This document shows, piece by piece, positions 1 through 12,962 of a stretch of DNA of 64,000 bases. Source of the stretch: Paralichthys olivaceus (lineage: Eukaryota; Chordata; Actinopteri; Pleuronectiformes; Paralichthyidae); contig NC_091107.1 of NCBI RefSeq assembly GCF_024713975.1, forward strand, positions 19,893,501 through 19,957,500, given 5' to 3'. The position numbers and the translations under genes were made by a program. The notes under the pieces are model-generated. The model was not told the DNA's origin and did not search any database. It saw only the letters and a program-made list of their open reading frames with translations. Numbering within the stretch: position 1 is the stretch's first letter; every line of letters begins with the position of its first letter.

Positions 1-3000
1 AAGGTCAGGAGAGTGTTCAGAGAGAGAGGCCGAACACACCCACAAGAGAAACACTCAGGGAGTCCAACACGTGCAGAGAGGAAAGAAGTTGAGAAAAGAA
101 AAACAGTCGCACACTCTAGGGCTTCATGGACGAGAGAATGTTCAGTTTTTACATTTAACGGGTTAGAATTTTGATTTGTTAAGTAACCTTGTCCTCTGGG
201 CAGCACAGGGTCGGACAGGGGAGATCACTGCATAGTTGCTCATAAATCATATGTGTGTGCTGCTGATTGCTGCTCAGACACATTGCCCAGGCATGTGGAG
301 AAGGAGGAAGTACGCTAGTTTGATTCCCCGGCACGGCAGTCCGTGTAGAACAGAGAGGTTTTCTGACTCATTGAGCTTTTATTAGCAGCAGCCGCAAGTT
401 CTGAAGGTGCTAATTGATTCTGGCAGAGGAGCTCTGGTTTGCAGTGAGACCAACATCTAAATGTAAAGAAATGGAACGTAGCTAATGTGGAATGTCTTTA
501 TTACCTGATACGGCCATTAAAAGGATCAGTGCCACTCCAATAACAGAAAATCAAGAGATGGTCCCCTGGTCTGTGTCGTTTCAGCCAATCCAGTTTCAGC
601 TCACTCGAACAAATGCATCCAGGCCACGTCCGACATGATGAGCGAGAAGAAGTGAAAACAGCCGCGAGAAAACTATCATCTGTCAAAACAAAAGTGGGAC
701 ACAAACAAACAAAGATGCAGCCTGAGATCACTAAAACACACATGAAATGGTTCCTCCCAGTCAGGGTGAGCAGTGATCAAAGGAAAGAGCCTGGCGGGGT
801 CTTTCATGTGGGGACCATCTTGAGTGCCCCTCCCGCTTTCAAGGCCAAAACATTTCTTCCTTCTGACTGGCGGCAACACAGACAGATAATTTCTTCCGCT
901 GCACCCCCCAACCCAAAGTTTAGCTCAGCTCCAAAAGTCTCATTGCAAATAATTAGTTTCCCTTGTTCCGGCGCTGCCACAGTTAAAATACCTCAGTAAC
1001 CCTGGTCGTGTTTGGCAGAGAGACAGACAAATCTGAGAGCAATTGAGGGTCTTGGCACTTTCCAGAATTATGACCCAGAGAAGATTTCCGACCTGCTCTC
1101 TCTGACTTGCAGCTAAAGGAAGAAGGACTTCCTTTGCCAAGGTTTTGGTTGCAGATGTTTGAATCAAATTTTTACAAATTGCGACAAATGGATAGTGACA
1201 CAGTCGCAGCTGAAAGAGTTAAGCAGGAGAACTCAGAATGAATAAAAACTTTACAGATTCTGTTGAAATTAAGGACGACGACATAATGGAGAGCTGAGGC
1301 AGAATATGCATGAACAAAGGGCGGGATTTCTAGTTCTCAGGCAGTCCAAATCACCTCCAGTCCTCCGTTTGTCTTCTGTTCATCAGCCTCTATTAGGGCT
1401 GTTGAAGGGACATATGTGCTGCGACCCTCACCTCAATAGAAACCAGCCGATTGAAACTGTGTGCACATGTGAATGTGTGTGTGTGTATGACAGAAAACGT
1501 TACACAGGCAAAATATGGACATTTAACAATTTCCATTCTTTGAAACAGCTCTCACGCCAACACACACCCAAAATGCAGCCAAGGTCAAGAATGTGAATAC
1601 ACAGAATCAACGTCTGACTAAGTCGTTCTGATTGGCCAGAGGCACAGAGGAAAAATGCTGCGAGGAGACTCATTTCAAAGTTCTCATCAAAGCCTCCTCA
1701 ACTACCCCAGCCAAAATAAAGCTGGACACACAGCTGCACCTTGTTGAGGAGCTGGGTTGATTTAATCTGTGCTAAACATGATCTAATTTAAAGCTAATAA
1801 GGCCCTTGTGTGGTCGAAGTGCAGCACAACTTCTGCCTATCAAACTGATAAGAAGAGGTGACCTCTGTCAAAGAAGGACACTTTCTGCAGGCTCTTCCAG
1901 GCCCCCAGGGGCCTTTTCATTCTCCATGATGGATTACCTGTCACTTTTGTATCATTGGCTACATCCATACTTCAAAGTTTTCTTTCTTTCATTTTGGCGT
2001 TTCCAAACTAAAACAATCTATGTCCACACAAGCATTTAGGCAGTTTTTATCCCGCTCCATTCTAACACACCTGAAAACATATATCACTTGACCACTTATG
2101 TACATGGGGTGTGCACATGCCAGTGTAAACAGAAATTGCTCGAATAACAGTTCATTTCCAATGTAAACAGTACTGCAAAATTTAAATACACAATGACAAC
2201 AGGGTCCATGTTGCGTTCTACACTGGTAGTCAAGGTTAATGATGATTGTTTTCTTCTGCAAAAGGGTCAAGTGATAGGAGCCTGACAAATCAGTTAAGGC
2301 TACATCTTCAATGAAAACATCTTGTCCAATCAGAGAGCAGTCGTATAAGTCATTGTTTGTCTTGTGGACAGTGTATTCTGAAGCAGAGTTGATGCAATTT
2401 CACACGGAAATGTAGTCTGGATGGGCCTTAGTCTGTTCATTTTTGTTTACTCACTAACAAGGATAGTTCTTCCCTGCTCAATCAAATTCTTTGAAAAAAA
2501 AGTATGCTAATACAGATGGCCTTGTAGTGAGCATTCAGCTCAAAGTGGCATTTCCAAACCAGAGCCAGGTGAAGGGTGGGACACCCCCTGGCGCTGTATC
2601 CACCTGTCACAGCCAGGGATGGTTGAGCAGCAGTAATTGTACCACGCTGGCATGAAAGCCCACAGGAAATCCCTTCAACAAAACACCCGCCAGGCTGGAA
2701 TGTTGGCACTGCGCTGGTACTCGAATCTCTCGGCCCAGGGCAGCACCGGCGGAGCTCGTGGGCCATGTGACGCACAGAGGAATGCTGGAGGCCAACACTG
2801 GGTCGAAGGGAGGGAGGGGGACGGGTCAGTGGTTGGAGGACAGTGGTGGGGAACCGCCGAGGTTAGCGGAGGATTTGGGTAGGGGATTTGGGGCCAGCAG
2901 CCGAGGCTGCAGCGCTAATCCCCAATTGGCAGGCTAAGGAGAAGTGTGAGGGCCTCTATGCTGCAGAGGCCATCTGTCACCGTGAAGTGCCCTGCATCCT

Positions 3001-4100
3001 TTCTGTCAAACACACTTAAGGAGTGAGGGGTGTTTCTGCCTTGACTCTGGGTTGAGACACAACGAGGAGTCCACTGATGGAGAGGGTCAGATACATCTAA
3101 TTTCATCGCAGATTAGCAACTGAGATTAGCAACTAAGAGGAAAGGGAAACTGTAGAGTTGGTTATAATGTGATGTCAAAAGTTTCAAGCTCATTTCAGCT
3201 TTAATACTCAAATAAAAGTTTGCATTATTTTTTTATATCAACTTCATGTTTTTACTCATGAAATGAAAAGAAAGTTAGTTAGTAAATTATACATATTCAC
3301 ATTATTTTTTTAAGTAAGCACTGGTTCCATTACACAATATCATCAGGAGAGGATTCTGATCCATGCCAATTTTCTGCAGCATGACAACGACCCCAAACAT
3401 AGCCAGTCATTTACTTGGTTCTGTGACAAGCCAAGTCACTGCCATTAGAATCTGTGATCACAGCTGCCCAACCAGCTCAGCTATAAATTGTGGTGCACAT
3501 TGGAACAAACACTTCCATGGACATTCTCCAGGAGACATTTTCACATAGGAATGCAATGTTATCTAACCACCCAGTCAATAAACCAAAGAGAGGGATGAAG
3601 AATAATGGAAAATGAGAGGAAACAATCTGTTGTACATCTTCATCTTGATTTGTGAAATGGCCTGATGGGAAGAGGAAGGACAAACTGCAGTAATAAACAT
3701 AACATGACAAAACTGTACATCATTTATAATGTGCTGGACAATGACATAAACACACCTCCAGTGAGAGAGTGGAGGCAGCGTTGATCAGATATCTCGCTGT
3801 GAACTGTTCCACACTGCAGATTGTTGATGTCTTTGTTTGTTCATGAGACATTAGTGCTGACAGAGAGAAAAGAAAGCTTCCTTAATCATTTACTTGACGT
3901 AGGATAAACATTAAATGTGCCTTCATTGCTGCCCCCACACTAAACAGTGGTTATGGAAATTCAGTTATGTTCAATCCATTGTTATTGTCATTTTACTGGG
4001 ACACAAAAAAAATGTTACTCCGAGGTCACAGTGCTCTTTAAACAAGAACAGTTAGAAACATACAAGATAGAAAGAAAAGACAATGCAACACAACTACAGA
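1..4100. other. Gene-free stretch downstream of wnt11
   Basis: I see no exon here that belongs to a recognisable family. The open frames are short, overlap each other and lack matching splice phases. The stretch is AT-rich with scattered low-complexity runs. A GC-rich patch at about 2560-2940 contains a G-quadruplex-type run (2808-2825) and a homeodomain-like CTAATCC/CCAATTGG patch near 2916-2930. It could hold distal regulatory DNA for wnt11, but nothing in the sequence proves that. Confidence 0.6.
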
Positions 4101-4124
4101 TTTTTACACTGACACGACCCAGAT

Positions 4125-5250
4125 AGTATACAGATGTGGGCCACTTCAGGCTTAAAAGTATTACTTCGGGCCTTCTTGTGACCCGGACAAAATGGATGTG
4201 AGCCTAAAGTGGTCCACTTGTAAAATGTGGCCCAAATATTGCAAAACAATTTTGGGACTTTTTGGCAAACATGCAGGCTAGGGAAGGTCTAATCGGAATG
4301 TGAACCTAAAGTGGCCTGTGTGGTTTATGATGAATGTGGCCTAAACAACGCAAAACAAATTTGGGCCACCTTTGGCAAATATATGACACAGTCACCACTG
4401 GCTGATCAGACAGTGAGCCTAACTTGGCCCACATATGACATGAGACATATGGCATGAATATTGTTGAACAGTATCTGGCTGTGAGCCTTAATGGTCTACA
4501 TATAACAACAAATAAGGCCCAAATATTAATATCAATAGTATTAATAGTATTGGGCCACTTTGGGTATAAATATGGCACAGTCACCACTAGTTAATCAGAC
4601 ATGGAGCTTAAAGTGGTCCACATATAATGCAACAAATGTGGTCATGTTATAAAAAAAACAAATATTTGTCCACTTTTGGCAAACATATGGCACAGTCACC
4701 ACTGGCTAATCAGAGAGTGAGCCTAACATGACCAACATTTGACATGGCAAATATAACAAAGCCGCAATTGTGTCCCACCTTTCTTAAAACATATCTGGGC
4801 CAGTTCTAGTTTATGTGGTTTCTTCTTGGTTGACATGAGGTATTACTATGGCTTACATGTGGCCCAGATCTGGCAAACAGGAGCGGATCACCCAAGTGCA
4901 ATCATTCCATTTGGTTTGTGGGCCGGATGAAGATAGAATATGAATAGTGGGCTAGATATGGTCCAGTTCAAAAATGTACTATGGCCTGAATCTTGGCCAC
5001 AATGAAATTTTTATCTTGCTCAGAACTGGCAAACAGCAGTGGACCGAACAAGTGCCATCATTCAACACAAATTGTGGGCCAGATAAGGATATGGAATGTG
5101 GACCAAATCTGGGCGAGACTAAAAAAGAGTGTGGCCCAGTTTCAGGCCAGTTCTAGTTTATGTGGTGTTGCTATGGTATTCGGTGTGTGGGCCAGATGAC
5201 AGTGTTCAGTGTGGGCCGAATCTGGGCCAAAACTATTTTGCTATGTGGGA
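4125..5250. repeat. Degenerate satellite-like tandem repeat
   Basis: Related phrases recur in order. 'gtgagcctaa' followed by 'gtggtcc/ggccc' appears near 4198, 4300, 4412, 4490, 4602 and 4718, mostly about 105-116 bases apart. 'cacagtcaccact' plus 'aatcag' recurs near 4388, 4576 and 4690. The right half (4780-5250) is a second related series of 'tggcccagatctggcaaac' and 'gtgggccagat' phrases spaced about 160 bases. Copies have drifted strongly, so this is an old array rather than an active satellite. No coding potential is visible. Confidence 0.75.
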
Positions 5251-5458
5251 AAGCTCTGTTATTGTACTTGAATATTAAATAATAATAAAAAATAATAATG
5301 TGTAAATGTGTGATCTATGTGTTGGGTGTAGTAGAAATCAGTTTGTATGAAATTACAGCCAAATAAAACCAAAACATTAATTTTATTGTAAAGAATTTTA
5401 CAATACTTTGTATTTTTTGTATTGTAAGTCTGCCATTGGATAACAGTCAGGATTGGCT

Positions 5459-5486
<28 letters not shown>
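5459..5486. repeat. (CA)n microsatellite
   Basis: Uninterrupted CA dinucleotide run of about 14 units. Confidence 0.95.
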
Positions 5487-5489
<3 letters not shown>

Positions 5490-8400
5490 TCAAACATGAA
5501 CCCATCAAATAAGACCGCTCCTGTCAGTCTATAGCCGCACCCCTCCACAAAGTCACACAAGGCCCTGAAAGGACAAATGTTTGTTTCCCCCAGCAGAATT
5601 AATGAGGGCATCAGTTCCTGCCACCTCCGCTCTCCTGCACCGACAAACTGCACCCAGCTCCCGCTCTGCCTGGGCTTGAAAGCGAGAAGTAAATATTAGG
5701 ACTTGACTATTTAGAAAGAGCTGGAAGAGTGCAGCCCACAGCAGGGCCATGAGAGGGGCAGCAGGAGAAATGAGCAGCTCCACTGGCAGAACATCAGAAA
5801 TCTGCTCAACAGCAGGATGTGACAGAGATGTGTGCTAATTGCTTTAACCCTTCACACTTACTTGCTCCATGTAATGGCCCTCCAGTTATCCCTCTTCAAA
5901 TGAGATGAAGCTGGCCTCTCTGGCACACATATGACATTTGTTTCAGTGTAATAAGAATGTAATTAGCCAACTCTGAGAACAGAAAAGTGATGAAGGTATG
6001 TTGTGTTTTTATAACATCTGTTCCTTAGGCAAACTCAAGCAACTGCAGATTGTCATCTTACTGTCGTGCATGAAGAATTTGTCCTCTGGTAAGAGCCAGC
6101 TAAACAGGCCAATGCTTAACCACAGCAAACATTATTGTCTCTGCTAATAAGAACATAAGCTCTATAAACAGATTCTGCATGTGAATATGTAGACTGTGTT
6201 GGTGAGGGGTGAGGCCAGGATGTCTGCTGACCGTTTCTAGTTTGACCAATCACGTTTGAGCATACAAACAGTCCGTGTGAAGAGCAGGAGAGGCTGAACA
6301 CATTGACGGGAATGCTATGGGCGTTACATTCATATGCAAACAGTTTTTAATAGATATTAGAGAAATTGTTGTCAGGACCTAAAACACGTACAGAAAAGTT
6401 TGACTCATTTAATGAATTAAATTTAAAAAAAAATGAGTGTAAGCAGTGTACGATGAACAGAAGACAGAGTCCAGATGTCTACATTAGAAGCTTATAAATA
6501 TTTGCTGTTGTCCCCAGTGGCTAAGTGTGCGTTCATTTGTTATGGTGATAATTAGAAAAAATTGTTCCTGACTGGGAGAATTCATGTGAACGCCATCTCA
6601 AGGCCAAAGAACAACTTGGAAATTCTGAGAAAATGTTGGTACACAAGTTGCTGACATCATCACTGACAAAAACAATTTACATGACTTTATAATCACCTAA
6701 AGTACCTTCAAATGTCAACTGTTACACATTTCTCTCAAAGTTTTTAACGAATACAGATATTCTTCCACACATTTAAAGTTTTTTATGTGTCCGTCCTGAT
6801 GCCGTTTTCCTTGCCCGTTATTTAAAAAATATTAGAAAGAGGTAACAATGTTTAAATGCCGAACACATGAATACAACACATTTAGTTTTCAACCTCCATT
6901 TTTATTCCACATTCAGACTTTGAAGCACATGAACACACTAAAGTGTCATAAACACACGTCACATCACAACTTCTGAGAAGCACATGAACACATTAAAGTC
7001 TGAACAATGCCGCACATTGCAACTTCTGAGAAGCACATGATAGCACAGTCAGTCGTCATCAGACGATAGCCGATGGGCTCCGAGATTGATGAGAACACAT
7101 CATGTATTTGTGTGTAGTCCTAGTTTAAACATGCATCTTTAAATCCTGAAACTACATCTGATTGATTTGGCCCTTGTCTTCGTTGCTTGTATAAATGATC
7201 AAACTGTCCATCTCATCCCAAACCTGGAAAATTTGCCAAAACTTTGTTGCATTATGAACTTTTTCCATGCTACTTCTGAAGTTCTCTGTTGCTCCGTCTA
7301 CTTATCCATTATTGGGTGTTGATCTAACCCTAACCCTGACATATGTGTGTCTAATGTAGGCAGGAAATCCTTGATGCTTTCATTCTGCCTTTACAGTCGT
7401 TTATGACCATGCGTGACCAACTCCACATATGATTTGTGTGGGCAAATTCTCTCTGCATCTTGATTGTGTTCACACCTGTATATTTACACCTGTGTGTGGT
7501 TGTCACTGCACAGAGCCACTGTTGTGTTTCTGTGTGTGTGAGTTTTAAAGACAGCCTCTGCAGGAGTTTTTATCGATCCACCATTGTTAGGTGAAACAGG
7601 TAAGTGAGCAGGGGGTATCTGGAGGTGGAGCCGCAGTGGCTGCTCCCCTCTTGGCTACACCAGCGTGTAGATTTTACAGCCCAGCCGAGGGTTGAGTCCA
7701 TTCCAGCTCTAATGCAGGCCAGTAAATCAGTCTGGCGTCAGGCGGCAGGTATAATATAGTGGACCTGTGGCCTGTGGCTGAGGTCTCCAGGTCAAACACA
7801 GCACAGCGGATGGTTTTCTGCACCATCAGCGTTCCTCAGGTCTCCACCCATAAGAACAGGACAAAACCAAAGAAGTCAAATAGTTATTTTAGTCACTCAC
7901 CTGTGAAAAATAAGGGTGGAGAAAACAGAGGCCACATCCATACAACTCTGATCTGTGTCCTTATGGCTCCAAATCAGTTTGAATCCCCATCTTCTAACAC
8001 ACCTAAAAACACTTGTGTACACTGGGCCAGTAGTGTTTCTCAACTTCTCTGTTTTAGCAGCTGTAAAGCTTAATATCTGTTGTAGTAATGATGAGTTTTC
8101 AAATACAAATGCATTAGTGTGTAATGTATCCTTTGTAAACTATTAACTCATTTAGAAGCAATATCTTAGTAAATATACTCAATTTATTTTTATTCAGTAA
8201 AGTTATTGTTGCTAAATTATTTTAGTATAATTCTGTTTTTTTTTTTATAGTTAGGAGCATCATTTCTTTTGACAGTGAAAAAAATGCTTTCTGTCTTATT
8301 CTGCCTTTGCTCTGGATTCCATCGTAGCAACACGCCTTCAATCAAAAGTTAACATGGAGACGACAATGTCATCAGAACTGATATAAGTTTACTTGTCATT

Positions 8401-9760
8401 TGACAAAATTAAGAAAATTTAAGTAGATATATAAAGTTAAGACATCTTGGCACTAATAGTTAAAGTAGTGTTACTTGTTCCAGGCGATCAGTAAGTAATC
8501 ATTTCTTTGTAAGTAAGTAGTGTTTCCTCACAGTTACAGGAACTGAATCCTCAGGTGAGTGCAGCTGGTGCTTGGAATTGTTGACAAGCTGGATCTAAAT
8601 ATTTCAGCACCAAGGAAAATGTCAGGAGCAGTTAGTTTCCAGTTGGGTATCCCTATTTTAAATGTTTTAAACTTTTTTCTCCCCCGTCAAACCAATGCAT
8701 TGAACAGTGCAAATCACACATAATGGCTCTGCTGGCTGCCCATCTCAGTAAATAAAAGTTTTTACCTCATTCAGGCTAGGGAATATGGAAGCAATTACAT
8801 AGCAGGGGGGTAATCTGGCTACCACTCAAAATGACCCTCGTGTTGGAAATGTAGAAGAGATTGGAACAAATATGCATGTGTATAAAGTTGTTTCCCTCCT
8901 CACATCTATCGCTCTCTCTCCCTGTAAAAAACGTCTCTTTTAAACGAGAGCTCGAGTTGAAAGATTTGTGAGGGCGAAAGATTGATTTACTGTGTCGCGC
9001 TTGAGTTGCAGCAAGAGGAGAAATATCTGAATTTCATGGCTGAGCCGTTCATTCGGACAACTTTAGAGAGCTGCGGCATTTAACCACATCATGGGGGATT
9101 TGAGCCGTGCACTGAGCTCACATGGTGCGTCTGTTTTAAGCCGAGGCTGTGTGTGTACGTTCCAGCCACTCAGCGACTGTGGCTGTCAAAGGAAGCGGAG
9201 GAGCAATTTTAGCACTTAGGCTTATACTCTTCCTCATGTTATAGTGATCGGCAGCCTCGTGAAATAAAAAACCTCCAAGAAGAATGATTTTCAAATTCAA
9301 CCTTCGGGTCACAGTCAGGGTGAACTTTTTTTTTGAAATAAACAGAACTCACATCTGTTTTCAATATGTCAATATATATGACAAACAAAGTCCTCTCCCA
9401 ACAATATCTGCTTATGCATTTCTTTATAAAAGTGGACAGTGAAACAAAAGAACGCTCGAGGTTTGCCGTGTTTCAAATGAAGATCCAGAAATCAGTACAG
9501 CGTGGGACGCTTTTATTGTCCCGCTCTAAATGTTTCCAAATTTTTTTCTCATTTAACAATGAACGAAAAAAATCTGTTCCTCCGTTTATAGAAACATTGA
9601 AAATAGAATAAGTGAATTAACCATGAACATCTGAGCATCTTGCATCTAAGAACAAATGAAAAAAGTGAAACCTTTACAAACAGAAAAGTAATAATATTAA
9701 TTCTTGTGAAACATCAAGTCCCTGTTCTAATGTTTCCTTCATATCCCAGCATTCTTTCAT
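5490..9760. other. Gene-free stretch, no coding signal
   Basis: No family-level protein similarity and no consistent splice-site chain was found. It contains an old dispersed repeat copy (about 6168-6380) and a two-unit telomere-like 'taaccctaaccct' near 7326. A moderately GC-rich patch at 8930-9200 may be regulatory. I see nothing else. Confidence 0.5.
6168..6380. repeat. Old dispersed repeat, copy 1
   Basis: It shares several blocks in the same order with 51568-51775: 'agattctgca' + 'gtgaatatg', then 'gtttctagtttgaccaatca' followed by 'ttgagca', then 'attcatatg', 'tagat-tta' and 'ggacctaa/ggacctgaa'. The spacing between blocks is similar. The copies are diverged, so this is an old interspersed element of a family I cannot name. 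Confidence 0.6.
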
Positions 9761-9769
9761 ATCTACCAT

Positions 9770-10060
9770 CAACCAGTTTCCTTTGATGTGTTTGCGTGAC
9801 GTCAGTCAACTCGGCAGCACACGGCTGCTGACTGTTGGATTAGGACAAAGCAGAGGGAAAAAATACTTCACGCAGGGTGATGAAATGCAAAGGCAATTGA
9901 CCTGACGCCTTAACTGATCTGTGGTTGTGCGGGGGGCCGGGCCGCTCCATTTATCGGATCATCACAGCTGATCTTGGCTACGTGAATGTTTTTCATCATT
10001 GGCCCTCTCGCTCGGGCCTTAAACAGTGGGAGGTTTCACGTCAGGGGTGGTTAAAATAGT
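9770..10060. promoter_or_regulatory. Possible conserved non-coding element with a perfect CRE
   Basis: A perfect cAMP-response palindrome TGACGTCA lies at 9797-9804. It is followed by a GC-balanced stretch with no open frame ('gccgggccgctccatttatc', 'tgatcttggctacgtgaatg') that differs in texture from the AT-rich surroundings. It lies about 5 kb beyond the wnt11 stop codon. An enhancer role is inference. Alignment to other fish genomes would decide. Confidence 0.25.
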
Positions 10061-10069
10061 ATCCGCCAC

Positions 10070-11560
10070 CACGCTCTCCACAGGACTCACACACAATAAA
10101 AAACTGTGACTGAAGTCATCTTAACTTTTGTGACCTGATGTCTTTCCTTGAATTATTTGATAAAGTTTACTTTGTTTAAGTCAGCCAGACAGCGGGCAAA
10201 CACGGCGGCATTTCACTAATCTTCATATGAATGAAGCCGTGCCGCTACCCTCTTTAACCCCTCAGTAATGTTAGTTAGTTAGCTATTTTCTTCCTTTGGG
10301 TTTGTTGACTCCTTGACTGAGGGCGCAGCTCGCTCAGTCGGCTCCTCGGCCAGATTTACTGTGATTACACGGAGCCGTGTTTGCTTTTCCCAGAGTACTT
10401 AGCTTGCTGTGTCTTTGATCCATATTAATTCAGTCTCACTCTCTTTTCATCTATCCTGCCTTTCACAGATTGAACTGAGGGTCTGCCCTCCAGATAGGCC
10501 CCCATTCACTGTAATGTCATGAAATTATACATTTATTTGTTGCAGCCTTTTAAATTAGTTTTTATCCCGAAGAATGCACCACTTTATTTAGCTTATAAAA
10601 ATAGCTTCTACTCATAGGAGGGGTGTAAACTCGAAATACTTTTTAGACACAAACATAAGAATATAATACAGATGTTTATATTTAAAAAGGTCAACTATGG
10701 GGATCATTTAAAATCATTTAACTTTGCTAGTAAAGTTTTACAACTTGAGTTGACTTAATGTGCTTATATATGGCCAAGCTTTTCAACTCACTGCCCCGAC
10801 CTTACTAACAAACATACTCTCTTGCTTTGTGTGGTGTGTTAAATTATAGGCATATTGCAATTACCTTGTGCTGGAATTGTATTGTCCTGTTTGAAATGTC
10901 TGATCGCAACAAAAATGAAAAAGTGATGCCACCTCAAGCAAAAAGGATTACAAATGATTGCTTTCACATGTTGACATATGGTCCATGTTTACTATATTGC
11001 TTTTTGTTTCTCTGATGTTACAGAATTAGTCTCAGATAAATAAAAAAGAATACAAAGAGTGGATAAAAGATTTGTTAATTTTTTTGTCATTAATATGACA
11101 TCTGTTCCAGGGTTTGGGTTCAGTGTAATTTAATCTTAAAGAGTAGGATCACTCAAAATGTACTTAAAGTTTGGTTCTATTCAGTCATTGTCATCCTAGA
11201 CATGTGTAAATATTCACATAACAAAAAAAAAGAAGAAAAAATAAATTAAAGACACATGGACCTGGACATTCAGAGACAAAAAATATCAAATGAAAAAAAA
11301 AGAAAACAATCTGTAGAGTATGAAACACAAACAAGATGTTGGCAGATAATTAAAGGATGATGTATAACAAAAAGACTTCAATTTATTGTTTTTACTATTA
11401 TTGTTATTTGGATTGGCTTAAAGATCTTCGGACAAACTAGTTTCCGACTAAACACCATAAAAAACCTGGAGGTGTGTCAGTCCTCTCCTCAGTCATTTGC
11501 CAGTTTGTCTTTATCTAGAGAGGTGCATGCTTTTCATGATCTGCTATCTCCCAGCAACAC
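10070..11560. other. Gene-free stretch
   Basis: AT-rich, without coding signal or recognisable element. Confidence 0.5.
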
Positions 11561-11561
11561 A

Positions 11562-11584
11562 GACACACACACACACACACACAC
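11562..11584. repeat. (CA)n microsatellite
   Basis: Short CA dinucleotide run. Confidence 0.9.
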
Positions 11585-11639
11585 CAAAACAAAAAAAATG
11601 GCCTTAAACAGCATATACTACTTTGGTTCCTATTTAAAG

Positions 11640-11865
11640 GCTGGAGGGTGAGGGTAGGGGTGGTGTCCACTAAAGTCCATTTACAGTACGGGTCAGTTCA
11701 TCTGAAAGCCTTTACCACTCCTGCCAAATTCTTTGTCTCCCTCATTCACAGCGAGGTTATCTCGACTGCAGGCGACACAAAGGCAATTGGCTTTATATTG
11801 TCCGGGCCGACATTAACCCCTGATATTTTCACTGCTCTCCATTAAACTCCTCTTTTCCTTCTCTA
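11640..11865. promoter_or_regulatory. Possible conserved non-coding element
   Basis: A non-repetitive stretch that contains TCF/LEF-like 'ctttgtctc' and 'cacaaaggcaa', then 'tatattgtccgggccgacat', 'cctgatattttcactgctc' and a homeodomain-type 'ccattaaact'. It carries only a short, unconvincing open frame. The texture resembles vertebrate conserved non-coding elements, but that judgement is by eye only. Confidence 0.25.
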
Positions 11866-11869
11866 TTAC

Positions 11870-12928
11870 CAGGCAATTCCCACAGAGCGTGGGGTCACAC
11901 CAACCACTGAGAGATACTTATATACTTTCTGACAAAGACAGAAAGAAAAAAAGAAGGAACGTATTCTGTGGAGGCGATTAGTTCCGTTTTTTTGTTGTCT
12001 TTACTTTTGTTTGGTCTTCGCCTCGGACACAAAGGTCTGCACAGCCCGGATGAGGGCCGCTCTAAAGCCCTTTTTTACCTGACCCTGCCCAAAATGGCGG
12101 CCCATTCATGTCCCGTTCACTCATGCGGCCACTGTTCCGCTGCATCACAGCCATGTTGTGTTGACAGACAGAAAACAGAAGAATGTGGAGGAAATTCATG
12201 TTTAACAGCATGTTCCGATTGTTGGCCCATTCATTCCTCACATGAAATCTTTGGTTGTGCAGACCACGGTATTTCCAAGTGAGATATTTCAGAGGGGTTA
12301 GACGGGGGTCAGCTGTATAGTCGCACGGCATCATGATAACAGCGGTTGCAGTTGGCCAGGTTCAGCATTTCCAGACTGAACAGGTCAAACTGGAGGCCCT
12401 ATCTAATCTCCACAGGCATGATGAAATTACTCCTGAAATTACAAATGTCATGCTTTGCTTTTGGTTGGGATTGTTTCACGTGGCTTCGGTGTGTGGCAAC
12501 GAATTTCTCAATTTGAATTAAACATTTACCTTTTTTTAGCACAATTTCTTGACGTTAGTGAATTCTTAGACGTGACTGAGGATCATTTTGTGAGACATAC
12601 CCTTGGTCTTAGCTCGGCACTTTAGAGGGTCAAGAGTTCACCTCATTGTCAGACCCTTCTTTCAGAACTGCTCTAAACATTCCACAGAGTATTTGATGTG
12701 TTTTAAATACGTATTTAAAGAAAAAAAAAGAAAAGCACGTCTTGATTTTTTAGAGTGGAATCTGCACAATTCTCACACATACACTCAGACGCACTAATCG
12801 ACTCTGGTGTCCTCATAAGTACTTTTTCCATCCTCGTGCTCTGGTGTGAGACAGTGTGCACGTCCTCAATCAGCAGGTGAGGCTTCTACACCAATGAACT
12901 CACTGACAGACAGCAGTGTGTGGACTCG

Positions 12929-12962
<34 letters not shown>

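Noticed and set aside
312-345. A possible tRNA-derived SINE fragment ('gtttgattccccggcacgg')
   Set aside because: Only a weak B-box resemblance and no second part or tail; too little to call.
7326-7338. Telomere-like 'taaccctaaccct'
   Set aside because: Only two units; expected by chance or as remnant, not an interstitial telomere array.
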